A stretch of 64,000 nucleotides of DNA from UBA9620 sp965220695 (GCA_965220695.1 OZ244838.1:2728001-2792000), one strand, 5' to 3'. Counted from the stretch's first letter, positions 54,843 to 63,848 are shown. Made by a program: numbers and translations. The notes: generated by a model from the letters alone, not told the origin.

Positions 54843-55283
54843 CTACCGCGTGGGGCCATCCAGATAGTCCTGCAGCATGATCGCGGCCGCGGCGGCGTCG
54901 AGCCGCGCTTTCCGTTTGCGCCAGTCCCGCTCTCGCAGCGCCAGACGCTGCTCGGCCTCGACGCTGGTCAAGCGCTCGTCCTGCAACGTCACCGGCAACC
55001 CCAGGCGGTTCGCGAGTGCGGCGGCGACCTGCCGCACCCGCGCCGCGCCGTCATGCGGCCGGCCGTCGAGATGCACGGGAACTCCGATGACAAGACCGGC
55101 GAGCCCGTCGCCGCTCTCGACCAACTCGGTGAGCGTCTTGTCCAGACGGGTCACCACGGTCTCGAGCGGACCGCGTCCGTCGATGGTCCGCCAGGGCGTG
55201 GCGAGGGCGCCCGACGGGTCACTGACCGCAAGCCCGATGCGCCTGCGTCCAAGGTCGACCGCCGCCACCCTCGCACTGATCAC
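54843..55283 (-). CDS. ruvX: RuvX/YqgF, putative Holliday junction resolvase and pre-16S rRNA nuclease
   Basis: A small RNase H-fold nuclease that processes the 5' end of 16S rRNA in E. coli. The product (146 residues) has 'VAAVDLGRRRIGLAVSDPSG' (first catalytic Asp), 'GLVIGVPVHLDGRP' (Glu region altered to Val-Pro-Val), 'VTLQDERLTSVEAEQRL' (DERLTS, catalytic) and 'RLDAAAAAIMLQDYLD' (last Asp). I chose GTG at 55283, with GGGGAG just upstream, because the family starts about ten residues before the first Asp; a longer frame starts at 55322. Confidence 0.93.
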   Translation of the reverse strand: MISARVAAVDLGRRRIGLAVSDPSGALATPWRTIDGRGPLETVVTRLDKTLTELVESGDGLAGLVIGVPVHLDGRPHDGAARVRQVAAALANRLGLPVTLQDERLTSVEAEQRLALRERDWRKRKARLDAAAAAIMLQDYLDGPTR

Positions 55284-55425
55284 TCGGCTCCCCGCACGAA
55301 TCTCGCCGCCCGCGAACCCCATTCCGGGTTATGATGACGCATTTCTTGCGATTCGGTAGAATGGATCGAGCGCCGGTGGCCGCACGGCACGTGGAAACCA
55401 TCTGGTCGGAAAGGCCCGTACTTCG

Positions 55426-56601
55426 ATGACGAACCGCACCCGTTACATCCTTCTGCTCGGGACGGCGCCCATCGTGACCTTCACGCTGGTCGGCGGGCTG
55501 CTTGGCCGCGCGTCGGCCGGCGAGGGCACCTATCAGCACCTGCGGATCTTCGAAGACGTCGTGTCACTCATCTCGAACAACTATGTCGAGCCGGTCGAAC
55601 CGGAGCTGGTCATGGAGGGCGCGCTGTGGGGTCTGGCCGAGGGCCTCGACGCGGACAGCTCGTATCTGACCGAAGACGAAGCGCAGCTCTACCGGGAGGC
55701 CGCGGCCGGCAGCGGCGGTGACGTCGGTATCGGCGTGGAGTTGACACGCCAGTACTACGTCCAGGTCGTCGCGGCGAGAGACGGGTCGCCAGCCGCCAGA
55801 GCCGGTCTGCGCCCCGGCGACTATCTGCGGACCATCGACGGCACGCCCACGCGGATGATGTCGACGGTCAAGGCGGCGCATCTGCTGCGGGGCGCGCCAG
55901 GCACGACCGTCGCGCTGAGCGTCATTCGCGGCAACGCGGCTGAACCGGGAGATCTGCAGGTCACGCGCGGCGCCGACCGATCGGCCAATCTCAGCAGCCG
56001 GGTCGTCGCGCCGGGGGTCGGGTATCTGCGCATCACCGAATTCGACGACACCATCGCCGGGGCGATCGAGGATGCCGCCGGGGCTCTCGGACAACAGGGC
56101 GCCGAACGCCTGCTCATCGACCTGCGCGGCACCGCCACCGGCGAGTTCGACGCGGGTGTCGCCGCCGCCGCGCTGTTCACCGACGTGGAAACGCTCGTCA
56201 TCCGCGAGACCGCCCGCGGGCAGGACCCGCTCGGCGGCGCCGCGGGTGAGGCGTCCATCGTCTGGCCGGTGGTCCTGATGACCAACTACGGCACCTCCGG
56301 CGCCGCCGAACTTTTCACCGCCGCGCTCACCGGCGCCGACCGGGCCGAGTCGGTCGGCACGAACACGGCCGGCCGGGCCGCCGAACAGACCTTCGTGGTT
56401 CTGCCGGGCGGCGGCGGTCTGCTGCTGTCGTCAACCCGCTATCTGACGGCGTCCGGTGAACCGATCCACCTCGCGGGCGTGGAGCCGGCGGTCGCCGTCC
56501 GGGATCCGAGCGTCGAGCTGGGACAGACGGCGGCCGACTCGGACGACGATCCGGTGTTCGACAAGGCGCTCGCGCATCTCACCGCCATGCCCACCGTGTA
56601 G
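55426..56601 (+). CDS. S41/CtpA-like protein, probably catalytically dead
   Basis: A 391-residue secreted protein with one N-terminal helix, the S41 N-terminal helices ('FEDVVSLISNNYVEPVEPEL'), a PDZ domain at about 98-180 ('GIGVELTRQYYVQVVAARDG', 'AARAGLRPGDYLRTIDGTP') and the S41 core ('VGYLRITEFDD', 'RLLIDLRGTATGEF'). The active-site block expected as G-S-A-S-A-S-E reads G289-T-S-G-A-A-E295, so the nucleophile position is Gly. The base Lys of 'FGKG.VQ' is Arg317 in 'NTAGRAAEQ'. It probably binds C-terminal peptides without cutting them. It is divergent from ruvX-mltG. Confidence 0.85.
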   Translation: MTNRTRYILLLGTAPIVTFTLVGGLLGRASAGEGTYQHLRIFEDVVSLISNNYVEPVEPELVMEGALWGLAEGLDADSSYLTEDEAQLYREAAAGSGGDVGIGVELTRQYYVQVVAARDGSPAARAGLRPGDYLRTIDGTPTRMMSTVKAAHLLRGAPGTTVALSVIRGNAAEPGDLQVTRGADRSANLSSRVVAPGVGYLRITEFDDTIAGAIEDAAGALGQQGAERLLIDLRGTATGEFDAGVAAAALFTDVETLVIRETARGQDPLGGAAGEASIVWPVVLMTNYGTSGAAELFTAALTGADRAESVGTNTAGRAAEQTFVVLPGGGGLLLSSTRYLTASGEPIHLAGVEPAVAVRDPSVELGQTAADSDDDPVFDKALAHLTAMPTV

Positions 56602-56702
56602 CGCTGACGGGCACGGCTGCGCCGCCCGCCACCGCGGGCGCGCGACCCACCGCTGGATTGACTCGATTTTCAGGAGGTTGCCATAGTTTGACGCTTTCCC
56701 AT

Positions 56703-56780
56703 AGGCGCGTAGCTCAGTCTGGTTAGAGCGCCTGCTTGACACGCAGGAGGTCGGCGGTTCGAGTCCGCCCGTGCCTACCA
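56703..56780 (+). tRNA. tRNA-Val (anticodon GAC)
   Basis: The acceptor stem AGGCGCG pairs with CGTGCCT (one G-T pair), with A discriminator and encoded CCA. The D-arm is GCTCAGTCTGGTTAGAGC. The anticodon stem CCTGC/GCAGG has loop TTGACAC, giving GAC. The T-arm is GGCGGTTCGAGTCCGCC. 78 nt in total. It lies just upstream of thrS. Confidence 0.96.
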
Positions 56781-56897
56781 TCCGCCGCCGGTCCTCACAT
56801 CACGGGCTGCCATCCGAGCGCAACCGCGGTCGCGCGTGATTCCCGTGAGGGCTGCCACCATGCGGTGGATGTAAAGCTGATACTGGTGCAAGACACG

Positions 56898-58820
56898 ATG
56901 GATCAGGTCACGGTCACCTTGCCGGACGGATCGACGCGGCAACTGCCGGCCGGGACACCGGTGCGGCAGGTGGCCGAGGACATCTCGCCCCGGCTGGCCA
57001 AGGCGGCACTGGCGGCGGCGGTCGGCGACCGTCTCGTCGACCTGTCCCATCAACTCGACGCCGACGCCCCGGTCCGCATCGTCACGAGAGACGGCGCCGA
57101 GGCCCTGACGCTCTACCGGCACAGCACCGCGCATCTGCTGGCGGCGGCGGTGACGGCGCTGTTCCCCGAAGCGCAGTGCGGCATCGGCCCCCCGACCGAC
57201 GACGGCTTTTTCTACGACTTCGTGGTGCACCATCCGTTCGTGCCCGAGGATCTGGAGGCGATCGAGGCCAAGATGCGCGAGATCGCCTCGCAGGATCTGG
57301 TCTACGAGCGCAAGATGATGTCCAAGGAGGAGGCGAAGCAGTACTTCACCGACCGCGGCGAACCGCTCAAGGTGCAGCTCATCGAGGAAAAGGGGGGCCC
57401 GATCGTCTCCTGCTACACGATCGACGGCATCTTCATGGACTTCTGCACCGGGCCGCACGTGCCCTCGGCAGGCGTGCTGAAAGCGTTCAAGGTGCTGGCG
57501 AGTTCGAATGCCTACTGGAAAGGGGACGCCAGCAACCAGCCGATGCAACGCATCTACGGCACGGCGTTCTTCACCAACCGGGCGCTGCAAGAGCACCTGC
57601 AACGGATCGAGGAAGCCAAGAAGCGCGATCACCGCAAGCTGGGCCGCGATCTCGGACTGTTCACCTTCCATCAGTGGGCGCCCGGCGCCGCCTTCTGGCT
57701 GGCGCACGGCACGACGCTTTGGAACCTGCTGGCCGAGTACATGCGGGCGATGCTGTTCCCGTCGGGCTACGTCGAGCTCCGCACGCCGCTGGTCTACAAC
57801 AAGAAACTCTGGGAGACCTCCGGGCACTGGGAGCACTACGCCGAGAACATGCTGCAAGTCGAGTCGGAAGGCGAAACCTACAGCCTGAAGCCGATGAACT
57901 GCCCGGGGCACATGCTGGTCTTCGCCAGCCAGATCCGCAGCTACCGCGAGCTGCCGATCCGCTATCACGACCAGAGCGTGCTGCACCGCGACGAAGCCTC
58001 CGGCGTGCTCGCCGGGCTGACCCGCGCCCGCCAGTTCTGCCAGGACGACGCGCACTGCTTCGTCACGCCAGAGCAGATCAGCGACGAAGTCGAGCGCCTG
58101 CTGCGTCTGGTGCAGCGCGTGTACCACGATTTCCAGCTCGACTTCTCGGTCGAGTTGTCGACCCGGCCCGAGACCTTCCTCGGCGAACCCGAGACCTGGG
58201 ACCAGGCTGAGGACCAGCTCAGACAGGCGCTCGACGCTGCCGGCCAGGACTATGCCGTGGCCCAGGGCGAGGGCAACTTCTACGGACCCAAGATCGACTT
58301 CCACGTCGTGGACGCAATCGGCCGGCACTGGCAATGCGCCACCATCCAGCTCGACTACCAGCTTCCGCAGCGGTTCGACCTGACGTACATCGGCGCCGAC
58401 AACAGCGAGCACCGCCCGGTCGTCATCCACCGGGCCATCTTCGGCAGCTTCGAGCGGTTCATCGCGCTGCTCATCGAGCACTACGCCGGCGCCTTTCCAC
58501 TGTGGCTGGCGCCGGTGCAGGCGCTGGTCGTACCTATCGCCGACCGCCACCTCGACTATGCCGAGCAGGTCGCCGGCCGTCTGCGTGACGCGGGCCTGCG
58601 AATCGAAGTGGATACCCGACAAGAGAAAATGGGGTATAAGATCCGCGAAGCGCAGTTGCGCAAGGTGCCGTACATGCTGGTCACGGGCGACCGGGAGGCG
58701 GCCGGCGGCGCAGTTGCGGTACGGCATCGCGCCGAGGGGGATCTCGGCGCACGCCCGGTGGACGCGTTCATCGAGGACGCGCTGGCTGAGGTGACCCGCC
58801 GCAGTCAGTCAATCGCATAG
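56898..58820 (+). CDS. thrS: Threonyl-tRNA synthetase
   Basis: Charges tRNA-Thr and edits mischarged Ser. The 640-residue product has the N-terminal TGS domain ('VTVTLPDGSTRQLPAGTPV'), the editing domain with 'YRHSTAHLLAAAVTALFPEA' (HxxxH), then the class II core: 'LKPMNCPGHMLVFASQI' (zinc Cys), 'HRDEASGVLAGLTRARQFCQ' (motif 2), 'GEGNFYGPKIDFHVVD' and 'HRPVVIHRAIFGSFERFIA' (motif 3). The anticodon-binding domain ('APVQALVVPIADRHLDYAEQ') closes it. The length is normal. ATG at 56898 has a weak ribosome-binding site. A degenerate mosaic-repeat tip (CACGGGCTGCC at about 56800) lies in the leader. Confidence 0.97.
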   Translation: MDQVTVTLPDGSTRQLPAGTPVRQVAEDISPRLAKAALAAAVGDRLVDLSHQLDADAPVRIVTRDGAEALTLYRHSTAHLLAAAVTALFPEAQCGIGPPTDDGFFYDFVVHHPFVPEDLEAIEAKMREIASQDLVYERKMMSKEEAKQYFTDRGEPLKVQLIEEKGGPIVSCYTIDGIFMDFCTGPHVPSAGVLKAFKVLASSNAYWKGDASNQPMQRIYGTAFFTNRALQEHLQRIEEAKKRDHRKLGRDLGLFTFHQWAPGAAFWLAHGTTLWNLLAEYMRAMLFPSGYVELRTPLVYNKKLWETSGHWEHYAENMLQVESEGETYSLKPMNCPGHMLVFASQIRSYRELPIRYHDQSVLHRDEASGVLAGLTRARQFCQDDAHCFVTPEQISDEVERLLRLVQRVYHDFQLDFSVELSTRPETFLGEPETWDQAEDQLRQALDAAGQDYAVAQGEGNFYGPKIDFHVVDAIGRHWQCATIQLDYQLPQRFDLTYIGADNSEHRPVVIHRAIFGSFERFIALLIEHYAGAFPLWLAPVQALVVPIADRHLDYAEQVAGRLRDAGLRIEVDTRQEKMGYKIREAQLRKVPYMLVTGDREAAGGAVAVRHRAEGDLGARPVDAFIEDALAEVTRRSQSIA

Positions 58821-58854
58821 TCGAGCATTTTTTTTCTGAACAAAGGGGGGCACT

Positions 58855-59412
58855 ATCGCTTTTGTCCGAGGTCAGCGACGCGAGATTCGGACTCGCACCA
58901 ACGAACGGATACGAGTCCGTGAGATCCGCGTCATCGACGACACGGGCGCACAGCTCGGCATCATGTCACCCCAGCGAGCCATGGTCATCGCCCGCGAAAA
59001 GGGCCTCGATCTGGTGGAGATCTCTCCCACGGCGGTACCGCCCGTGTGCCGCATCATGGACTATGGGCGGTATCACTATCAGGAGCAGAAGCGCAGCCGG
59101 GAAGCAAAGAAGAACCAGAAGTCGATCGAGCTCAAGGAAATCAAGTTCCGTCCCAAGGTCGACGCGCACGATTACAACTTCAAGAAGAAGCACATCGAGC
59201 GCATCGTGGCGGAAGGCGACAAGGTGAAAGCCACGGTCTTCTTCCGCGGCCGGGAGATGGCGCATCCGGACTTCGGACGGCGCATTCTCGACCGACTGAT
59301 GGAAGATTTGGAAGGGACGGCCGTCGCCGAGACACGCCCGAGCATGCAGGGCAACCAGATGCACATCATCCTGTCCGCCGTCAGCGGCGCGAAGAAGGGA
59401 CAGGGGGGGTAG
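58855..59412 (+). CDS. infC: Translation initiation factor IF-3 with AUC start
   Basis: IF-3 prevents subunit joining and discriminates against wrong start codons. The 185-residue product has the N-domain ('IRVREIRVIDDTGAQLGIMS', 'LDLVEISPTAVPPVCRIMDY') and the C-domain ('KEIKFRPKVDAHDYNFKKKH', 'VKATVFFRGREMAHPDFG'). The frame is closed upstream by TGA at 58837. The only start that gives the full N-terminus is ATC at 58855, preceded by a G-rich ribosome-binding site (AAAGGGGGG). Starting at the ATG 58963 would delete half the N-domain. In other bacteria infC also uses AUU/AUC and is repressed by IF-3 itself. A run of 8 T precedes it (58828-58835). Confidence 0.95.
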   Translation: MAFVRGQRREIRTRTNERIRVREIRVIDDTGAQLGIMSPQRAMVIAREKGLDLVEISPTAVPPVCRIMDYGRYHYQEQKRSREAKKNQKSIELKEIKFRPKVDAHDYNFKKKHIERIVAEGDKVKATVFFRGREMAHPDFGRRILDRLMEDLEGTAVAETRPSMQGNQMHIILSAVSGAKKGQGG

Positions 59413-59414
59413 GA

Positions 59415-59612
59415 ATGCCGAAGTTGAAGACCCATCGCGGCGCGGCCAAGCGGTTCAAGCTGACCGCCAGCGGCAAGATCGTACGCCGCAAGTCGCTGAG
59501 CCAGCACATCCTGACCAGCAAGACCACCAAGCGCAAACGGAACCTGCGCAAGCCAGCGCTGATTTCGGCGGCTGACCGCAAGAACGTGCGGCATCTGCTG
59601 CCGAACGGATAG
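59415..59612 (+). CDS. rpmI: 50S ribosomal protein L35
   Basis: A 65-residue basic ribosomal protein. 'MPKLKTHRGAAKRFKLTASG' and 'VRRKSLSQHILTSKTTKRKR' followed by 'LRKPALISAADRKNVRHLLP' are the L35 signature. It starts 2 nt after infC and precedes rplT by 12 nt, the usual infC-rpmI-rplT order. Translation is probably coupled. In other bacteria L20 represses this part of the operon. Confidence 0.98.
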   Translation: MPKLKTHRGAAKRFKLTASGKIVRRKSLSQHILTSKTTKRKRNLRKPALISAADRKNVRHLLPNG

Positions 59613-59624
59613 GGAGCTCCACCC

Positions 59625-59990
59625 ATGCCTCGAGTCAAACGCGGGTCGCTCCGGCGCGCGAAACGCAAGAAGCTGCTGGCCCGCACCAAGGGCTTCTACG
59701 GCACCCGCAGCAAGCTCTATCGGGCGGCGCAGTTGGCGGGCGACAAGGCGGCCGAGTACGCCTACGTCGGCCGGCGGCTGAAGAAACGGGACTTTCGGCG
59801 GCTGTGGATCGTACGGATCAACGCCGGCGCCCGCCAGCACGGATTGAGCTACAGCCAGTTCATGCACGGATTGTCGGAGGCGGGCATCTCGATTGACCGG
59901 AAGAACCTCGCCGACCTCGCCGCCGTCGAGCCCGGCGCGTTCGCGCATCTGGCCACCCAGGCCAAGGCTGCCCGGGCCGCGGCCTGCTGA
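59625..59990 (+). CDS. rplT: 50S ribosomal protein L20
   Basis: A 121-residue RNA-binding ribosomal protein needed early in 50S assembly. 'MPRVKRGSLRRAKRKKLLAR' (N-terminal basic extension), 'GFYGTRSKLYRAAQ', 'RDFRRLWIVRINAGARQHGL' and 'SYSQFMHGLSEAGISIDRKN' are typical. Strong GGGAGCTCC leader before the ATG. Followed by pheS after about 105 bp without another gene. Confidence 0.98.
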   Translation: MPRVKRGSLRRAKRKKLLARTKGFYGTRSKLYRAAQLAGDKAAEYAYVGRRLKKRDFRRLWIVRINAGARQHGLSYSQFMHGLSEAGISIDRKNLADLAAVEPGAFAHLATQAKAARAAAC

Positions 59991-60095
59991 CGTCACCGCA
60001 CGCTGCCGAGACCGCACGCCCCGGAGGACGCGCACCGCTTCCGGCGAGCTGGGCGACAACCCGCCCGGCGTGTCGACCGCCCGCCGCGCGACACC

Positions 60096-61151
60096 ATGAC
60101 CGCGCAGACCGATATCGACGCCATTCGCAACGCGTTCCAGGCCGAGTTGGCGGCGGTCGAGACCGCACACGATCTGCAGACCGTGCGGGACCGGTATCTC
60201 GGACGGAAACAGGGCGCCATCGCCGCGCTGATGCAATCGCTGGCCGGCGCGCCCCCCTCCGAGCGGCCGGCGCTGGGCAAGGGCGCCAACACGCTCAAGC
60301 GCGAGATCGATCGTGCCATTGCCGCACGCGGAGCCACCCTCGCCAGCGCGGCGCGTCCCGCCGGCGCCGTCGACGTCACCCTGCCCGGTCGTGACCTGCC
60401 GTTCGGGCGACGACACCCGCTGACCCTGATTCGCGAGCAGGTGGAGTCGATCTTCGAAACGATGGGGTTCGAGATCCTGCAGGGCCCGCAGGTCGAGGAC
60501 GACTACCACAACTTCGAGGCGCTCAACATGCCGCCGGACCACCCGGCGCGCGACATGCAGGACACGTTCTATCTCGATCGTGCCCTGCCGGCCGGCGGCG
60601 CGGCGGCGCAGCCGGCCACCCTGTTGCGCACGCATACCTCAGGAATGCAGATCCGGTACATGGAGACGCACGATCCGCCGGTGCGCATCATCGCGCCGGG
60701 CCTGGTCTATCGGCGCGACACCCCCGACCTCACCCACTCGCCGATGTTCATGCAGGTCGAGGGCCTGCTGGTCGGGGAAGGCATCACCATGGCCGACCTC
60801 AAGGGCACGCTGGTGAGCTTTCTGCAGCGGTTCTTCGACCCCGGCACGCGCGTGATGTTCCGGCCCAGCTTCTTCCCCTACACGGAACCGAGCGCCGAGG
60901 TCTTCATCAACTGCGTGTTCTGTGACGGCGCCGGTTGCGCGGTGTGCAAGCAGACCGGCTGGCTGGAGATTCTCGGCTGCGGCATGGTGCATCCGGCCGT
61001 GTTCGAGGCGGTCGGATACGACCCCGAACGCTACACCGGCTGGGCGTTCGGTCTGGGCATCGACCGCGTGGCCCTGCTGAAGTACCGGGTCGAGGATATC
61101 CGTCTCTTCTACGACAACGACCTGCGGCTGCTGGAGCAGTTTCCCCTGTGA
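60096..61151 (+). CDS. pheS: Phenylalanyl-tRNA synthetase alpha subunit
   Basis: The catalytic subunit of the (alpha-beta)2 enzyme. The 351-residue product has the N-terminal coiled coil ('LQTVRDRYLGRKQGAIAALM'), motif 1 'HPLTLIREQVESIFETMGFE', 'YHNFEALNMPPDHPARDMQD', motif 2 'LRTHTSGMQIRYMETHDPPV', 'FFPYTEPSAEVFINCVFCDG' with a CxxC/CxxC pair ('CDGAGCAVCKQTGWLEILGC'), and motif 3 'GWAFGLGIDRVALLKY'. Its TGA overlaps the GTG of pheT (GTGA). Confidence 0.97.
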   Translation: MTAQTDIDAIRNAFQAELAAVETAHDLQTVRDRYLGRKQGAIAALMQSLAGAPPSERPALGKGANTLKREIDRAIAARGATLASAARPAGAVDVTLPGRDLPFGRRHPLTLIREQVESIFETMGFEILQGPQVEDDYHNFEALNMPPDHPARDMQDTFYLDRALPAGGAAAQPATLLRTHTSGMQIRYMETHDPPVRIIAPGLVYRRDTPDLTHSPMFMQVEGLLVGEGITMADLKGTLVSFLQRFFDPGTRVMFRPSFFPYTEPSAEVFINCVFCDGAGCAVCKQTGWLEILGCGMVHPAVFEAVGYDPERYTGWAFGLGIDRVALLKYRVEDIRLFYDNDLRLLEQFPL

Positions 61152-63256
61152 GAGTCCTCGTCTCCTGGCTGCGAGAGTTCATTCCGGCGTCCGACCGCCC
61201 GGCCGGCGGGACCGGCGTCGACTTCCTCGCCGACATCGACGCGCTGGCCGACGGATTGACCATGCGCGGGTTCGAGGTGGGGGCGGTCGAGCCCCGGCCG
61301 GCCGCCGGCGGCACGGCCCCGGACGCCGTGCTCGACATCGAAATCACCACCAATCGACCCGACTGCCTGTCGGTGCGGGGCATCGCCCGTGAGGTCGCCA
61401 CGATGTACGCCACCGGCCTCGGCATGCCGGGCCTGGGCGCGACCGAGGTCTCTACGCGCGACCACGCGTTCCCGCTGGCCATCGACGACCCCGACCTGTG
61501 CCGCCGGTATGCCGGTGCGTTGGCCGACGTCGAGGTGGGGCCGTCCCCAGACTGGCTGACCGACCGGCTGGACGCGGCCGGCGTCCGTCCCATCAACAAC
61601 GTGGTCGACGTGACGAACTACGTCATGATCGAGCTGGGCCACCCGCTGCACGCCTTCGATTTCGCGAAGTTGGCGGGGCCGGGCATCGTGGTGCGCCGCG
61701 CGGCGCCCGGCGAACGCCTGCGCACGCTGGACGGTGTGGAGCACCCACTGGATCCCGAGATGCTCACCATCGCGGACGCCGAGCGGCCCCAGGCGGTGGC
61801 CGGCATCATGGGCGGCGCCGACTCGGAGGTCAGCGCCGGCACCCGCACCATCCTGCTGGAGGCAGCCTGGTTCAACCCGATCTCGGTGCGGCGCGCCAGC
61901 AAACGGCTGGCGCTGGCCACCGACGCGTCATTCCGGTTCGAACGCGGCGCCGACGTCTCGGCGCCGCTGATCGCCATCGCGCGCGCCCGCACGCTGCTGG
62001 AAGAGATTGGGGCCGGCCAGGCGCGCGGCGCGATCGTCGACTGCTACCCGGCCCCGCCGGAACCGATCGTGGTCCGGCTCAGACATCACAGAATCGGGCA
62101 TCTGCTGGGGCAGGAGGTCGACAGCGGGTTCGTCGCGCCGACCCTGACGCGTCTCGGGTTCGCCGTCGAGCCGCAGACCATCCCCGACGGGCCGGCCTGG
62201 CGGGTGACGGTACCGTCGTTCCGGGTGGACGTGCGCCGTGAGGAAGACCTCATCGAGGAAGTGGCGCGCCATCACGGATACGACCGTCTGCCGGAGACGT
62301 TCCCGGCGTTGATACAACCGCCGCCGCCGGAGGCCGGCTGGCGGCGCCGGGACCGCACGGCGCGGCAGGTGCTGACCGGCTGCGGCTTCTCGGAAGCGAT
62401 CACCTACGGCTTCATCGAGCGCGCCGCCGCGCTGGCGCTGCACCCCGACGAGGCGGACCTCGTGCCGCTGGCCAATCCGCTCTCCGAAAAGGGCGCGGTG
62501 CTGCGGCCATCGCTGCTGCCGGGGCTGGTCGACTCGCTGATTCACAACCGGCGGCGCGAACGACAGGACATCCGGCTCTTCGAACTCGGCAGCCGGTTCC
62601 GACAATGCGCGGGAGAAACGCCGGCGCTGGCGCTGGCGATGACCGGCGCGGCCGTCGGACGACACTGGAGCGGCGGCGACCGCAAGACCGACCTGTTCGA
62701 CCTGACCGGGGTCATCACCCGGCTCTGCGCCGGATTCGGCGGGACCGCGGTGTTCGCACCGGCGACCGCCGAGGCGCTGGTGCCGGGACGCACGGCGCGC
62801 GTCACCCTGGCGGCGGGCGGCGGCACGACCGATCTCGGGCTGGCCGGACAACTCGACCCGGCGCTCGCCAGACGGCGTGGACTGCCCGGGTCGGACCCCG
62901 TGCACGTCGCGGAACTCGATCTGCGGGCGCTCTCGTTGGAGGTCTTCGACCGCCTGCGGGCAGCCCCGGTGCCGCGCCACCCCTCAATCACCCGCGACGT
63001 GTCGATCGAGATCGACGATGCCTTGCCTGCCGCGCAGGTTCGTGGCACGATCCGGGCGGCGGCCGGCTCGACCCTGGTCAGCATCAGCGAAATCGATCGC
63101 TATCAGGGCACGGGCGTCGCCAGCGGCGCGGTGAGCCTGTCGTTGCGGCTGATCTTCCGCGCGGCTGACCGCACGCTGACCGACGCCGAGGTCCGGACCG
63201 CGACCGATCGGGTCGTATCGGCGCTCGAGCAGACCCATCGCGCAAGATTGAGATAG
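61148..63256 (+). CDS. pheT: Phenylalanyl-tRNA synthetase beta subunit, short form
   Basis: The beta subunit that binds the tRNA and edits Tyr-tRNA-Phe. The 702-residue product starts at GTG 61148, overlapping the pheS stop: 'VRVLVSWLREFIPASDRPAG'. Blocks: 'EITTNRPDCLSVRGIAREVA' (B1), 'INNVVDVTNYVMIELGHPLH' (B3/editing, 'GHPLHAFD'), 'AGIMGGADSEVSAGTRTILL', 'RFERGADVSA', 'EVARHHGYDRLPETFPALIQ' (B5), and the C-terminal anticodon-binding fold ('PRHPSITRDVSIEIDD'). It lacks the EMAP-II-like tRNA-binding insert found near the N-terminus of the 800-residue bacterial form. Confidence 0.95.
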   Translation: MRVLVSWLREFIPASDRPAGGTGVDFLADIDALADGLTMRGFEVGAVEPRPAAGGTAPDAVLDIEITTNRPDCLSVRGIAREVATMYATGLGMPGLGATEVSTRDHAFPLAIDDPDLCRRYAGALADVEVGPSPDWLTDRLDAAGVRPINNVVDVTNYVMIELGHPLHAFDFAKLAGPGIVVRRAAPGERLRTLDGVEHPLDPEMLTIADAERPQAVAGIMGGADSEVSAGTRTILLEAAWFNPISVRRASKRLALATDASFRFERGADVSAPLIAIARARTLLEEIGAGQARGAIVDCYPAPPEPIVVRLRHHRIGHLLGQEVDSGFVAPTLTRLGFAVEPQTIPDGPAWRVTVPSFRVDVRREEDLIEEVARHHGYDRLPETFPALIQPPPPEAGWRRRDRTARQVLTGCGFSEAITYGFIERAAALALHPDEADLVPLANPLSEKGAVLRPSLLPGLVDSLIHNRRRERQDIRLFELGSRFRQCAGETPALALAMTGAAVGRHWSGGDRKTDLFDLTGVITRLCAGFGGTAVFAPATAEALVPGRTARVTLAAGGGTTDLGLAGQLDPALARRRGLPGSDPVHVAELDLRALSLEVFDRLRAAPVPRHPSITRDVSIEIDDALPAAQVRGTIRAAAGSTLVSISEIDRYQGTGVASGAVSLSLRLIFRAADRTLTDAEVRTATDRVVSALEQTHRARLR

Positions 63257-63279
63257 CTCCCAACTGGAGGTTGCACCGC

Positions 63280-63555
63280 ATGGTCACGCCGACGTCGTCC
63301 GTGAGTCTCGAACCGATCGACCGCCTGGCCGAGAAGGTTCGGTCACTGATCGGGATTCTGGAGCGCACGCGCGCCGAATTGACCCGCACGACCGAAGACA
63401 ACGCCCGCCTCGCGCAAGACATCGAAGACCTGCGCTCGCGTCTGGCGGCTGCCGAGGAGCAGGGCTCCCGCGCCGTCGAAATGCAGGCCGAGCGCGAGCA
63501 GATCCACACGCGGGTGAGCGAGTTGCTCGAGCAACTCGAAGAGCTGAGCCTGTGA
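63280..63555 (+). CDS. Short coiled-coil protein (ZapB-like) upstream of zapA
   Basis: A 91-residue protein made almost entirely of coiled coil ('VRSLIGILERTRAELTRTTE', 'DNARLAQDIEDLRSRLAAAE', 'QIHTRVSELLEQLEEL'). Heptad Leu/Ile spacing is clear. Position directly before zapA and the length suit a ZapB-like division factor, but coiled coils give no sure family match. ATG at 63280 follows GGAGG by 9 nt. The last codons overlap the zapA start (GTGA). Confidence 0.7.
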   Translation: MVTPTSSVSLEPIDRLAEKVRSLIGILERTRAELTRTTEDNARLAQDIEDLRSRLAAAEEQGSRAVEMQAEREQIHTRVSELLEQLEELSL

Positions 63556-63848
63556 CCGAGGCTGCGTCGCGCGTCGTGACCGTCGAGATCATGGGACAGC
63601 ACTATCCCATCCGCAGCAACCTGGATCCCGAGTACATCACCCGCCTCGCGGAATACGTCGACGAGAAGATCCAGTCGACGGCCAGACAGGCGCCGGCAGA
63701 CGCCGTGCGGCTGACCGTCCTCGCCGCCCTGAACATTGCGGACGATTACTTTCGTCTGCGGCACGGCGACGACACCAGCGGCCAGATGCGGCTCAGGGCC
63801 GACGAGATCGAGAAACTCGTCGACCGCGCCATCAAGTCGTACGGCTGA
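63552..63848 (+). CDS. zapA: Cell division protein ZapA
   Basis: A small FtsZ-bundling protein that stabilises the Z ring. The 98-residue product has 'VVTVEIMGQHYPIRSNLDPE' (N-terminal beta hairpin), 'YITRLAEYVDEKIQSTARQA' (first helix) and 'AVRLTVLAALNIADDYFRLR' (long helix), the family pattern. The start is GTG 63552, overlapping the upstream stop by 4 bp. The likely small-RNA promoter follows 31 bp after the stop. Confidence 0.93.
   Translation: MTEAASRVVTVEIMGQHYPIRSNLDPEYITRLAEYVDEKIQSTARQAPADAVRLTVLAALNIADDYFRLRHGDDTSGQMRLRADEIEKLVDRAIKSYG

Noticed and set aside
56775..58727. 650-codon open frame antisense to thrS
   Set aside because: thrS carries all synthetase motifs. The opposite frame has none and is a by-product of high GC.
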